Shown here piece by piece: positions 31,523 to 40,801 of a stretch of 64,000 nt of DNA. Position numbers and translations under genes: made by a program. The notes under the pieces are model-generated. The model was given only the letters and a program-made list of their open reading frames with translations, was not told where the DNA came from and searched no databases. This DNA is from Methylocella silvestris. GTDB taxonomy: Bacteria > Pseudomonadota > Alphaproteobacteria > Rhizobiales > Beijerinckiaceae. Position 1 is the first letter of the stretch. The number at the start of each line of letters is the position of its first letter. The stretch spans positions 36,946 through 100,945 of the forward strand of contig NZ_PDZR01000014.1 of the NCBI RefSeq assembly GCF_002891535.1, in the 5' to 3' direction.

Positions 31523-32452
31523 GTGTCGACGCTTTTTGTCAGCCACCCCTGCTGCCTCGACCACGACACCGGCCCTGCCTTTCCCGAACGCGCCGACCGC
31601 GTCAGGGTGATCGAACGGACCTTTGAAAGCGAAATTTTTCAGTTGCTGCATCGCGAGTGCGCGCCCGAGCTGGACTATGACGCGCTTTTGCACGTTCACC
31701 CTGAATCCTATGTCGAAAGCATCCGGGCCGCGTCGCCGACGGAAGGATTTATCGACCTCGCCGACGATGTTGTGATGAGCCCCGGCACGTGGCAGGCGCT
31801 GTCGCATTCGGTCGGCGGCGTTGTCGTCGCGGTCGACGACGTCATGCGGCGGCGCAGCAAAAACGCCTTCGTGGCGATGCGCCCGCCCGGCCATCACGCC
31901 GAGACAGCCCGCGCCATGGGCTTCTGCTTCTTCAATCTGGCGGCGATCGCAGCGCGGCGCGGGCAAACCGCGCATGGCGCCGAGCGCGTGGCCATCGTCG
32001 ATTTCGACGTGCATCACGGCAATGGCACGCAGCAGATCTTCTGGTCAGATCCGACCGTGCTCTATGCCTCCACGCATCAGATGCCGCTCTATCCTTTCAC
32101 CGGCGCGGCCGATGAATGTGGCGAGCATGGCACGATTGTCAACGCGCCATTGCCGGAGAACGCCGGCAGCCGGATGTTTCGCGAAGCGATGACGCAAAAG
32201 ATTTTGCCGCGCGTCGACGCATTTTGCCCGGACCTTATCGTGGTCTCGGCGGGCTTTGACGCGCACCGCTTCGATCCGATCGGCGCGCTGCACCTTGAGG
32301 TCGCCGACTTCACCTGGATCACGACGCAACTCATGGAGATCGCCGAGCGTCGCGCCAAGGGCGCGCTGGTCTCGATTCTCGAAGGCGGCTACGACCTCAT
32401 CGCGCTGTCGCGCTGTTCATCCGCCCATGTGCAGACGCTGATGGGCGGCTGA
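31523..32452 (+). CDS. histone deacetylase superfamily protein (acetyl-amidohydrolase)
   Basis: 309-residue zinc amidohydrolase of the arginase/deacetylase fold. The active-site motifs are intact: RPPGHHAE (charge-relay histidines), VDFDVHHGNGTQ (zinc ligands Asp and His) and SAGFDAH. Bacterial members remove acetyl groups from polyamines or lysine. GTG 31523 gives the usual N-terminus (STLFVSHP) and length; a TTG-initiated form from 31,442 is less likely. It ends 2 bp before the convergent ribB stop. Confidence 0.9.
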   Translation: MSTLFVSHPCCLDHDTGPAFPERADRVRVIERTFESEIFQLLHRECAPELDYDALLHVHPESYVESIRAASPTEGFIDLADDVVMSPGTWQALSHSVGGVVVAVDDVMRRRSKNAFVAMRPPGHHAETARAMGFCFFNLAAIAARRGQTAHGAERVAIVDFDVHHGNGTQQIFWSDPTVLYASTHQMPLYPFTGAADECGEHGTIVNAPLPENAGSRMFREAMTQKILPRVDAFCPDLIVVSAGFDAHRFDPIGALHLEVADFTWITTQLMEIAERRAKGALVSILEGGYDLIALSRCSSAHVQTLMGG

Positions 32453-32454
32453 TC

Positions 32455-33744
32455 TTATTCGAGCCCTTCGCTCGAGACGATCTCGACGCCAAAGCCCGAG
32501 AGGCCGACATAAGTCATCGGCCGCGATGTGCGCAGCCGGATCGACGAAACGCCGAGATCGCGCAGAATTTGCGCGCCAAGACCAACCTCACGCCAGGCGT
32601 TGGTGCGCTGCGACTCTGAATCATCGGGCGCGGCGCCCGCGACGATCGCCGGAACGCCCGCCGCGCCGTCGCGCAAATAGACGAACACGCCGCGCCCTAG
32701 CCTTTTGAAGCAGGCGAAGGTCTTTTTGATGCTGTCGCCGCCAGTGATCACATCGGCGATGATGTCGACCCTGTGCAGCCGCGTCGGCATATCGCGACCA
32801 TCGCCGATCTCGCCCTGAACGAAGGCGAAATGCTGCACCTGATCGAAAGGCGTGCGGTAGGCATATCCGGTCAGGGGTCCGCTCGGCCCCTCGACATGGA
32901 AGGAGCCGACCCGTTCGACGAGCTTTTCGCGCGCCTGCCTATAGGCGATGAGATCGGCGACCGAAATCTGCTTCAGCCGATGTTCGCTGGCAAACGCCGC
33001 GATCTGAGGGCCGGCCATGACTGTGCCGTCGTCATTGGCCAGTTCGCAAATGACGCCAACGGGCGGCAGGCCTGCAAGGCGCACCAGATCGACGGCGGCC
33101 TCGGTATGGCCGGAGCGCATCAGCACCCCGCCCTCGCGCGCGATGAGCGGGAAGACATGGCCCGGGCGCACGAAATCCGCCGCGCCCATATTGCCATTGG
33201 CAAGCGCGCGCACTGTATTGCTGCGCTGCTCGGCGGAAATGCCGGTCGTCAAGCCATGGCGCACATCGACGGAAACGGTGAAGGCTGTCCCGAGCGGGGC
33301 GTCATTGGTCGCCACCATCGGCGCCAGATTGAGTCGCTTCGCCTCGGACGCCGTAACCGGCGCGCAGACGATGCCGCAACAATGGCGGATGATGAAAGCC
33401 ATTTTCTCCGGCGTGCACAGCGAGGCGGCGCAGACGAGGTCGCCCTCGTTTTCGCGATCGCCGTCGTCGGTGACGATGACGAGTTCGCCGCGGGCGATGG
33501 CCTCGATCGCCGCTGAGACGGATTGGCCCATGGCCACAAGCTCCTTCACCTGCAAGATGGCGAGAAAATCATTCGGCGTCACCGCGCCTTGCGTTTCGCG
33601 GAGAATATGCTGTGCGGTTTCGCGTGACACCCAGGCTTCTCCGGAATTGCAGAATTGCGAGATCGCGCCTTTGGAGAGGCCCGTTCTGCGCGCGAATTCC
33701 GCTTTGCTGACATTTTGCTGCTTAAGCCAGTCGCCGAGTTTCAT
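32455..33744 (-). CDS. ribB: 3,4-dihydroxy-2-butanone 4-phosphate synthase with N-terminal HTH and degenerate GTP cyclohydrolase II domain
   Basis: 429 residues in three parts. Residues 1-60 form a Cro/C1-type helix-turn-helix (SKAEFARRTGLSKGAISQF). Residues about 72-280 are RibB, with DDGDRENEGDL, GHVFPL and RSGHTEAAVDL, which makes the four-carbon riboflavin precursor from ribulose 5-phosphate. Residues about 285-429 are RibA-like, but the three zinc cysteines of GTP cyclohydrolase II are gone, so that domain is probably inactive. An HTH on a biosynthetic enzyme suggests self-regulation; a palindrome overlaps its promoter. Another RibA should exist elsewhere in the genome. Follows aroC. Confidence 0.9.
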   Translation of the reverse strand: MKLGDWLKQQNVSKAEFARRTGLSKGAISQFCNSGEAWVSRETAQHILRETQGAVTPNDFLAILQVKELVAMGQSVSAAIEAIARGELVIVTDDGDRENEGDLVCAASLCTPEKMAFIIRHCCGIVCAPVTASEAKRLNLAPMVATNDAPLGTAFTVSVDVRHGLTTGISAEQRSNTVRALANGNMGAADFVRPGHVFPLIAREGGVLMRSGHTEAAVDLVRLAGLPPVGVICELANDDGTVMAGPQIAAFASEHRLKQISVADLIAYRQAREKLVERVGSFHVEGPSGPLTGYAYRTPFDQVQHFAFVQGEIGDGRDMPTRLHRVDIIADVITGGDSIKKTFACFKRLGRGVFVYLRDGAAGVPAIVAGAAPDDSESQRTNAWREVGLGAQILRDLGVSSIRLRTSRPMTYVGLSGFGVEIVSSEGLE

Positions 33745-33774
33745 GCGAAACCGCGTCTCCCGCTTGAGAAGGAG

Positions 33775-33793
33775 CGTTTAGCTACACTAAACG
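33775..33793 (-). promoter_or_regulatory. ribB: palindromic operator candidate on the ribB promoter
   Basis: Perfect 7-bp arms CGTTTAG / CTAAACG around 5 nt, 31 bp ahead of the ribB ATG. It overlaps a predicted minus-strand promoter: TTGAAA (33,807-33,802), 17 bp, TAGCTA (33,784-33,779). Confidence 0.55.
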
Positions 33794-33815
33794 GTGGCCG
33801 CTTTCAAGAGTCGCA

Positions 33816-34931
33816 TCAGGCCGGAAACGGCCAGGCCGGACCCGCGCCAATTTGCCCGCGATGGCGCAGGAACTGGTCGGCGAGAACGCAGGCGACCATC
33901 GCCTCGCCGACCGGAACAGCCCGGATGCCGACGCAAGGATCGTGTCGCCCCTTGGTGACGATCTCGCTCTCGCGCCCGAAGCGGTCGATGCTCTGGCGCG
34001 ACTTCAAAATCGAAGAAGTCGGCTTGACCGCAAAGCGCGCGACGATCGGCTGTCCGGTGGAGATTCCGCCCAGCACGCCGCCGGCGTGGTTCGAGAGGAA
34101 AATCGGCTTGCCCTCATTGCCAAAGCGCATTTCGTCGGCGTTGTCTTCCCCGGACAATTCGGCGGCGGCGAACCCTTCGCCAATCTCGACCCCCTTGACC
34201 GCATTGATCGACATCAGCGCCGCGGCGATCTCGGAATCGAGCTTGCCATAGATCGGCGCGCCCCAGCCGGCCGGAGCGTTCTCGGCGATGATCTCGATCA
34301 CGGCGCCGATCGAGGAGCCCGATTTGCGCACGCCGTCGAGATAGGTTTCGAAGAAACGCGCCGCCGCGGCGTCCGGGCAGAAGAACGGGTTTTTGTCGAT
34401 CTCGTCCCAGTCCCATTTGGCGCGGTCAATTTTATGCGGCCCCATCTGCACCAGCGCGCCGCGGATCTTTACGGATGCGACGACTTTGCGCGCCACCGCG
34501 CCGGCGGCGACGCGGCTCGCCGTCTCGCGCGCGGAGGAGCGTCCGCCGCCGCGATAATCCCTGACGCCATATTTCGCGTCATAGACGTAATCGGCATGGC
34601 CGGGCCGATAGACGTTCTTGATCTCCTCATAGTCCCTGGAGCGCTGGTCCGTATTCTCGATCAGAAGCGCAATCGGCGTTCCGGTCGTGACCTGGCCGCC
34701 GGTTTGCGCATCCTCGAAGACGCCGGACAGGATTTTGACCTTGTCCGCCTCCTGCCGCTGCGTCGTGAAGCGGTTCTGGCCCGGCCGGCGCCGGTCGAGA
34801 AAGCGCTGAATGTCGTCCTCGACAAGCGGGAGGCCGGGCGGGCAGCCGTCGACGACGCAGCCGATCGCCGGCCCATGGCTCTCGCCGAAGGTCGTGACGC
34901 GAAACAGATGGCCGAAACTATTGTGAGACAT
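33816..34931 (-). CDS. aroC: chorismate synthase
   Basis: 371-residue enzyme of the last shikimate-pathway step (EPSP to chorismate, needing reduced FMN). Signatures [18 protein letters not shown] (16-33), [25 protein letters not shown] block and a C-terminal [14 protein letters not shown] are present. Standard length. 44 bp after smpB in the same direction. The FMN requirement may explain its position next to ribB, but that is inference. Confidence 0.95.
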   Translation of the reverse strand: MSHNSFGHLFRVTTFGESHGPAIGCVVDGCPPGLPLVEDDIQRFLDRRRPGQNRFTTQRQEADKVKILSGVFEDAQTGGQVTTGTPIALLIENTDQRSRDYEEIKNVYRPGHADYVYDAKYGVRDYRGGGRSSARETASRVAAGAVARKVVASVKIRGALVQMGPHKIDRAKWDWDEIDKNPFFCPDAAAARFFETYLDGVRKSGSSIGAVIEIIAENAPAGWGAPIYGKLDSEIAAALMSINAVKGVEIGEGFAAAELSGEDNADEMRFGNEGKPIFLSNHAGGVLGGISTGQPIVARFAVKPTSSILKSRQSIDRFGRESEIVTKGRHDPCVGIRAVPVGEAMVACVLADQFLRHRGQIGAGPAWPFPA

Positions 34932-34975
34932 GAGGGATCGCAGTTAATGCTTTACTTGAGGACAATGGCGAACGC

Positions 34976-35452
34976 TCACCCCTTCTCGCGCAGGAGCCGG
35001 CCCTTTTCGCGGTTCCAGTCGCGCGTCTTCTCGGTTTCGCGCTTGTCATGCAGCTGCTTGCCGCGAGCCAGCGCGATCTCGATCTTCGCCCGGCCGCGAT
35101 CGTTGAAATAGATTTTCAAGGGCACAATGGTCATGCCCTCGCGCTCGGTCCCCTGCGCCAGCTTGACGATCTCGCGCGCGTGCAAAAGCAGCTTGCGCGG
35201 TCGCTTTGGCTCATGATTGAAGCGGTTCGCCTGCAAATATTCGGGGATCGTCGCATTGATGAGAAAAAGCTCGCCGGAGCGCTCCACCGAGGCGTAGCTC
35301 TCGGCGATCGTCGCCTTGCCGGTGCGCAGCGACTTCACTTCGGTGCCGGTCAGCATCAGCCCGGCCTCGAAGATTTCGCCGATCTCGTAATTATATCGCG
35401 CCCGACGATTCTCCGCCGCGACCTTGTAAAGACTCTCTTTTTTGGGGGCCAC
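34976..35452 (-). CDS. smpB: SsrA-binding protein
   Basis: 158-residue RNA-binding protein needed for tmRNA tagging and rescue of stalled ribosomes. Motifs: [29 protein letters not shown], and the basic C-terminal tail [19 protein letters not shown]. 55 bp after dapA; the dapA-smpB pair is typical of Rhizobiales. Confidence 0.96.
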   Translation of the reverse strand: MAPKKESLYKVAAENRRARYNYEIGEIFEAGLMLTGTEVKSLRTGKATIAESYASVERSGELFLINATIPEYLQANRFNHEPKRPRKLLLHAREIVKLAQGTEREGMTIVPLKIYFNDRGRAKIEIALARGKQLHDKRETEKTRDWNREKGRLLREKG

Positions 35453-35507
35453 TCAACCTGCCTCGCGCCGACCCGCCCCGCTTTTGGCGGCCGGCCCGGA
35501 GAATGAT

Positions 35508-36404
35508 CTACGCATCGACGAGAACGCCGGCATGGGCGAGCGCCGCCCGGATCGGGGCATGGACATGCGCGCTGGCCTTCAGCATCGGCTGGCGCAGCTC
35601 TTCGGTGATTTTTCCGAGCACGGCGAGCGCGTATTTCGGGCCGGCCGGATTAGGCTCGAGAAACAGCGCCTGATGCAGGGGGCTGAGCCGGTCGTTGATC
35701 TTTAGCGCGCGCGCGAAATCGCCCGAAAGGCAGGCGTCCTGCATCTCGGCGCAGAGTTTCGGCGCAATATTCGAGGTCACCGAGATGCAGCCATGGCCGC
35801 CAAGGGCCATCACCGCGACGGCGGTCAGATCCTCGCCGGACAGCTGGATGAAATCGGGGCCGAGCGCCTCGCGCTGCTGCGCCGTGCGGGCAAGACTGGC
35901 GGTCGCGTCCTTGACGCCGACGATATTCGGCAAGTCATAAAGCCGCTTCATCGTCTCGACGCCGATGTCGACCACCGAGCGCGGCGGAATATTATAGACG
36001 ATGATCGGAATGCCGACCGCGTCGTTGATCGCCTTGTAATGCAGATAGAGCCCCTCCTGCGAGGGCTTGTTGTAATAGGGCGCGACCACGAGCAGCCCGT
36101 CGGCGCCGACGCTTTCAGCGTAGCGCGAAAGTTCGATCGCTTCCCGCGTATTGTTCGATCCCGTGCCGGCGATGACCGGAACGCGCCCGGCCGCCTCTTT
36201 GACGCAGGCGGCGATGACGTCGCGATGTTCGGCGTGCGACAGGGTCGGCGATTCGCCCGTGGTCCCCGCCGGCGAGAGCCCATGCGTGCCGCTGTCGATC
36301 TGCCAGTCGATCAGCGCGCGAAAGGTCGCTTCGTCGAATTTGCCGTCCTTGAAGGGCGTGACCAGCGCGGTGATGGAGCCTCTAAAAGCCGGATTTCTAG
36401 TCAT
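35508..36404 (-). CDS. dapA: 4-hydroxy-tetrahydrodipicolinate synthase
   Basis: 298-residue TIM-barrel aldolase that joins pyruvate and aspartate semialdehyde in lysine/diaminopimelate synthesis. Schiff-base lysine in VGVKDATAS (about 166), catalytic tyrosine in VYNIPPRS (about 138) and the GTTGES motif near residue 45 are present. Divergent from slt across 205 bp. Head of the dapA-smpB-aroC series. Confidence 0.95.
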   Translation of the reverse strand: MTRNPAFRGSITALVTPFKDGKFDEATFRALIDWQIDSGTHGLSPAGTTGESPTLSHAEHRDVIAACVKEAAGRVPVIAGTGSNNTREAIELSRYAESVGADGLLVVAPYYNKPSQEGLYLHYKAINDAVGIPIIVYNIPPRSVVDIGVETMKRLYDLPNIVGVKDATASLARTAQQREALGPDFIQLSGEDLTAVAVMALGGHGCISVTSNIAPKLCAEMQDACLSGDFARALKINDRLSPLHQALFLEPNPAGPKYALAVLGKITEELRQPMLKASAHVHAPIRAALAHAGVLVDA

Positions 36405-36609
36405 TTATTCCCTGTCTTCGCCGATCCGCCTGATCGGCGCCTTAATTTGCAGGCTCAGTTTGCAAGCGAGACTTCGGCTTAAAGCAGCAAGAGACATAAA
36501 CGCCAATCTGTTTTTCGCAAAGGCCCGGCTTAACAAAGCCGCCCGCGGCGCTGTGAACATTTTACCTTTGTTAACAATGAAGGGTTCAGACTGACCTTCT
36601 GGAGCACCA

Positions 36610-38856
36610 ATGAGCAGAGTTGATCGAGAGATGCTCGCGCGATCCTATGCGGCGCGCTCCGGCGGCGCAAAGACGCTCGGCGCGGCCGTTGCTGGCCTCG
36701 GCTTCGGTCCCTCGAAATTCGCCCTCCTCGCCAGCGCGGCCGTGCTCGGCCTCAGCGGCGCCTATCTGCAGCAGAAGGGGCTGCCCGAAAATATCGCGGC
36801 GCTCACCGCTCAGCTACGCGGCCTGACCAGCTCCGAGCCCCGCTTTATCGCGCCGGCCATCCCCTTCCTCGAGGAAGAGCTCGATCCCGACGATGATGCG
36901 GCCTTGCGCGCGGGCCTTGCCCCTACCCCGGAGGCGCCGGCCGCCAATCTCGCTCTCGCCGCGCATGAGCTTGGCCTCGATCTGACCGGCCTCAAGGAAG
37001 CGCTGTCGTTCTACAAGGCTGGCGCGCTCGCCGCCGGCGACGCCGCCGGCAAGACGGCGAGGGACCCGATCGTGAAGGCTGCGATCGAATGGGTCGCGCT
37101 GCGCACCTTTCCGCGCGAATCCGGCTTCGAGCGCTTGCAGGCCTTCATGGCGGCCCATCCGACCTGGCCCGCGCAGGACTGGCTGCGCCGGCGCAGCGAG
37201 GAAGCGCTGTTTGGCGACCGCAAGGGCGCGAGCCTGATCAAATCCTATTTCACGAGCGCCGCGCCACAGACAGCGGCTGGCAAACTCGCCCTCGCGCGCG
37301 TTCTGAAGGACGACGGCAAGATCAAAGAGGCCGCGGCGCTCGTCAAGACGGTCTGGCGCAATTCCGACCTCAATGCGGCCCTCGAGTCGCGGACAAAGGC
37401 CGATTTCGGCGCCTTTCTCGACAAGGCGGACCATAAATATCGCGCCGACCGTTTCCTCTATAAGGAGCAGGTGGCCAACGCCATGCGCGCGGCGGCGCTC
37501 GCGGGACCCGACGTCGTCGCCCTCGCCAAGGCGCGCGCGGCCGTCATCGCCGAGGCGCCGAGCGACAAGGCGCTCGCCGCGGTGCCGGCGCCGCTGCGCG
37601 CCGACGCCGGCTATAAATTCGCGATGATCCAGAAGCTGCGCCGCGCCGACAAGATCACGGAGGCGGCCGCCATCATGCTGGCCGCGCCGCGCGATCCCGG
37701 TGTCATCGTCGACGGCGACGAATGGTGGGTGGAGCGGCGTCTTCTGGCGCGCAAGCTGCTCGATCAGGGCGACGCAAGCACCGCCTATAAAATCTGCGAT
37801 GAACATACGGCCGCCTCGCGCGAGATGCAGATCGAAGCCGAGTTCCACGCCGGCTGGATCGCTTTGCGCTTTCTGAACGACCCCATCCGCGCCGCCGCGC
37901 ATTTTGACAGTTTGATGGCCTTGGCGCAGACTCCAATGTCGCAGGCGCGCGCCGCCTATTGGCGCGCCCGCGCCGCAGAGGCGTCCAATGCGCCGGACGC
38001 AGCCGCGACGGCCGAGGCCTTCTATCAGCGCGCCGCCGCCCATTCGGCTTCCTATTACGGTCAGCTCGCGCGCGACAAGCTCGGCCTGAAGCCGGCCCTC
38101 ATCCGCATGCCCGAGCAGGAAGTTCGGGGCGAGGCGCGCAACGAATCGGTCAAGGTTCTGGAGCTGCTCTACGCCATCGGCGAAAAGAGTCTTGCCAATC
38201 CGCTCGCCGTCGAGGCGGCGCGCAACCTCGAAGATCCCGCTCAGGTGGCGGCGCTCGCAACCGTCGTCGCGCGCCAGCGCGACGCCAATATTTCGCTGAC
38301 CGTCGGCAAAACCGCGAGCCAGCGCGGCGTCGCGCTCGACGATCTCGCTTTTCCGGCCTATGGCGTGCCCGCCTATCAGCCGCTGCGCAATTCGGCCGAC
38401 CCCTCGATCGTCTATTCGATCGCGCGTCAGGAGAGCGCCTTCAATACGACCGCCGTCTCGACCGCGGGCGCGAAGGGTCTGATGCAGATGATCGCCGCGA
38501 CGGCCCGGACGACCGCTCAGCGCGCCGGCGTCGCCTTCGACGAAGCGCGCCTGACGGCAGACGCGGCCTTCAATGCGCAGCTTGGCGCGGCCCATCTTGG
38601 CGACCTTCTGGCCGCGAGCCGCGGTTCCTATATTCTGACCTTCGCGGCCTACAATGCCGGCGGCGGCCGGGTGAAGCAATGGCTCGACGCCTACGGCGAT
38701 CCGCGAAAACCGGGAGTCGATCCGATCGACTGGGTCGAGCGCATTCCATTCACCGAGACCCGCAATTACGTGCAGCGCGTCCTTGAAAACACCACGGTCT
38801 ACCGCACGCGCTTCGCGGCTTCGGCTCCCGTGCAGAAAGCCGACGCGACGCCCTGA
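36610..38856 (+). CDS. slt: soluble lytic murein transglycosylase
   Basis: 748-residue peptidoglycan lyase. A hydrophobic N-terminal segment (about 36-54) acts as signal or anchor. A long helical solenoid region (about 90-590) is followed by the SLT domain (about 600-740) with the catalytic Glu in RQESAFN, AGAKGLMQ and FAAYNAGGGRVKQWL. It cleaves glycan strands to anhydro-muropeptides during wall turnover. ATG 36610 has a GGAGCACC-type ribosome site. Stand-alone gene. Confidence 0.92.
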   Translation: MSRVDREMLARSYAARSGGAKTLGAAVAGLGFGPSKFALLASAAVLGLSGAYLQQKGLPENIAALTAQLRGLTSSEPRFIAPAIPFLEEELDPDDDAALRAGLAPTPEAPAANLALAAHELGLDLTGLKEALSFYKAGALAAGDAAGKTARDPIVKAAIEWVALRTFPRESGFERLQAFMAAHPTWPAQDWLRRRSEEALFGDRKGASLIKSYFTSAAPQTAAGKLALARVLKDDGKIKEAAALVKTVWRNSDLNAALESRTKADFGAFLDKADHKYRADRFLYKEQVANAMRAAALAGPDVVALAKARAAVIAEAPSDKALAAVPAPLRADAGYKFAMIQKLRRADKITEAAAIMLAAPRDPGVIVDGDEWWVERRLLARKLLDQGDASTAYKICDEHTAASREMQIEAEFHAGWIALRFLNDPIRAAAHFDSLMALAQTPMSQARAAYWRARAAEASNAPDAAATAEAFYQRAAAHSASYYGQLARDKLGLKPALIRMPEQEVRGEARNESVKVLELLYAIGEKSLANPLAVEAARNLEDPAQVAALATVVARQRDANISLTVGKTASQRGVALDDLAFPAYGVPAYQPLRNSADPSIVYSIARQESAFNTTAVSTAGAKGLMQMIAATARTTAQRAGVAFDEARLTADAAFNAQLGAAHLGDLLAASRGSYILTFAAYNAGGGRVKQWLDAYGDPRKPGVDPIDWVERIPFTETRNYVQRVLENTTVYRTRFAASAPVQKADATP

Positions 38857-38877
38857 CGGGAGCTTTGCTCCATTGCT

Positions 38878-39270
38878 TCAATCCCCGCCCGCTACGCTTG
38901 CGATCACAGCCTCGATCGCGAGCAGCAGGCCCGCGGGCGCATAGGGCTTCGCCACAAAGCGATCCCGCGTCGGCAGCACGCCCGCCTCGAGAACGCACCG
39001 CCCCGATGTCAGCACGACGCCGATCTCTGGCCAGCAGTCATGAATCCGCGAGGCCAGCCCTACGCCGTCGATCGAACCTGGCATCTCGACATCGGTGAAA
39101 ACGGCTGCGACGTCAGAGCGCAACGCGAGGAGGCGCAAAGCCTCGTCGGCATTTGCGGCTTCGATCACGGCAAATCCCGCGTCCTCAAGCACATCGGCGC
39201 CCAACATGCGGACGAAGGGTTCGTCTTCCACGACGAGAACGACAGGTGGAGGCTGGCGAATCTGCTGCAT
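38878..39270 (-). CDS. single-domain response regulator
   Basis: 130-residue receiver domain: VVEDEP acidic pocket (about 12-17), phospho-acceptor Asp in FTDVEMPG (about 60), conserved Ser and Lys in TSG and AKPY. There is no output domain, so it acts by protein contact, as CheY-like or phosphorelay regulators do. ATG 39270 (MQQIRQPPP) is chosen over an open frame extending to 39,411. No kinase gene is adjacent. A palindrome lies 50 bp upstream. Confidence 0.88.
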   Translation of the reverse strand: MQQIRQPPPVVLVVEDEPFVRMLGADVLEDAGFAVIEAANADEALRLLALRSDVAAVFTDVEMPGSIDGVGLASRIHDCWPEIGVVLTSGRCVLEAGVLPTRDRFVAKPYAPAGLLLAIEAVIASVAGGD

Positions 39271-39319
39271 GTAGGCCCAACACCGCGACAATCCACGAGT
39301 TCCAAAGTATAAAAGTTTA

Positions 39320-39337
39320 GGTAAATGCATATTTACC
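39320..39337. promoter_or_regulatory. palindrome upstream of response regulator
   Basis: GGTAAAT, 4 nt, ATTTACC: perfect 7-bp arms in an AT-rich patch between the divergent response regulator and hydrolase genes. Candidate operator; no protein assigned. Confidence 0.4.
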
Positions 39338-39532
39338 AAGAGGCGGTGCGCGCCCTCGCAAGCGCGGTGCGAAGCCTGCAGCTGTCGCGCGTAATTTGAA
39401 GTGTGCGTCACCTTTGGCGTGATGCCGGAAAGTTGCAGACTTTCAGACCGACATCATGCTCTAAATGAAGAAAATCACGCTGCATGATTTTGGATTGAAC
39501 ATTCCAGAACCATCGTGACTAGCGAGGAACGC

Positions 39533-40459
39533 ATGGCGTCGCCCGATCTATCCCCCTCCCGCGCCGCGCCGCTTTCGGTTCCCTTCAACGAACGCTTCTT
39601 TGCAAGCGATGACGGATTAAAGCTTTTTCTGCGCGATTACGGATCGGCGCAGGATCCCGGCCTGCCGGTCATCTGCCTTCCGGGCCTGTCGCGCAATTCC
39701 GCCGATTTCGGACCGCTTGCGAGCGCCCTGACGGAAGGGCTCGCCGGCGGACGCCGGCGCCGCGTGCTTGCGCTCGACTATCGTGGGCGCGGCCGATCTG
39801 AATATGATTCAGATTATAAGAATTATAGCTTTGCTCTCGAACATAACGACATTTTCACTGCCTTGTCGGTCTCCGGCGTCGAGCGCGCCATCTTCATGGG
39901 AACCTCCCGCGGCGGGCTGCACGCCATGATGCTGGCCGCGGCGCATCCATCGCTGGCCGCGGGAATCGTGCTGAATGACATCGGCCCCGTTCTCGATCGC
40001 GCCGGGCTCGCCCGTATTCGCGGCTATATCGGCAAAGTGCCGCCGCCGCAGTCGCTGCTTGAAGCCGTGGCCGCGCTGAAACGAACCATGAGCGCGCAGT
40101 TCACCCTCTCGGATGAGGAGTGGGAGGCCTATGCGAAAATCACCTTCACGGACGAGAACGGGCGTTTTTGCGCCCGCTACGATCCCCAGCTTGCGAAAGC
40201 GATCGACGATCTCGATCCCGACAATCCGCCGCCGCCGCTATGGGAGGCTTTCGACGCGCTGCGGCAAACGCCGCTGATGATCGTGCGCGGCGAAACCTCC
40301 GATCTTCTGTCAGAGGAGACGCTCGCGGAAATGGTCCGGCGCCGCCCGGACGCGCAGACCTATATCGCCCCCGGACAGGGTCATCCGGCGCTGCTTTTGG
40401 ACCAGGACTCAATCGGAAGGATCGCAGCCTTCGTCGCAAGCGTCGAGCAGCTTGGCTGA
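39533..40459 (+). CDS. alpha/beta hydrolase
   Basis: 308-residue cytosolic hydrolase. The oxyanion region is CLPGLSRNSADF (about 47), the nucleophile elbow is GTSRGG (Ser about 125), and the late acid and histidine are in VRGETSDLL and GQGHPALL (about 285). The family covers esterases, lactonases and dehalogenase-like enzymes, so the substrate cannot be inferred. ATG 39533 follows GAGGAAC and is better than GTG 39515. Last chromosomal gene before the tRNA. Confidence 0.87.
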   Translation: MASPDLSPSRAAPLSVPFNERFFASDDGLKLFLRDYGSAQDPGLPVICLPGLSRNSADFGPLASALTEGLAGGRRRRVLALDYRGRGRSEYDSDYKNYSFALEHNDIFTALSVSGVERAIFMGTSRGGLHAMMLAAAHPSLAAGIVLNDIGPVLDRAGLARIRGYIGKVPPPQSLLEAVAALKRTMSAQFTLSDEEWEAYAKITFTDENGRFCARYDPQLAKAIDDLDPDNPPPPLWEAFDALRQTPLMIVRGETSDLLSEETLAEMVRRRPDAQTYIAPGQGHPALLLDQDSIGRIAAFVASVEQLG

Positions 40460-40560
40460 AGAGCCGGGCGGCGCCGGGAAAATTGGCTGGCGCGGACGCT
40501 GGACAAGCGCGGGAAAGCTCCTCTATAAGACGCCTCTCGCGGCAGGCGCGCCGCCGCGAA

Positions 40561-40636
40561 GCCCAGGTAGCTCAGTTGGTAGAGCATGCGACTGAAAATC
40601 GCAGTGTCGGTGGTTCGATTCCGCCCCTGGGCACCA
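40561..40636 (+). tRNA. tRNA-Phe (GAA)
   Basis: 76-nt cloverleaf: acceptor GCCCAGG pairs with CCTGGGC, D-arm AGCTCAGTTGGTAGAGC, anticodon stem with loop CTGAAAA (anticodon GAA), T-arm GGTTCGATTCC, encoded CCA. An integrase gene follows 165 bp downstream, so its 3' end is the likely integration site of the island. Confidence 0.97.
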
Positions 40637-40801
40637 AATTACTGTCCGAAAACGTCCATTTTCGTCGCAATTTTAATTGAAATCATTGGATAAACTGCTT
40701 CTTCAGCGTCTCACGCTGTCTTTGGTCGTCCGTTGACATCCGCCTAATTTGTTGGCCTTCTTGTTGGCCTAAGCGAAGCCATCAGGAAGACGAGGCCAAC
40801 A

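Noticed and set aside
33745..33815. FMN riboswitch ahead of ribB
   Set aside because: Only 71 bp separate ribB from aroC and no RFN-element conserved stretches are visible.
33852..35111. 419-codon plus-strand frame over aroC and smpB
   Set aside because: Antisense to two well-recognised genes.
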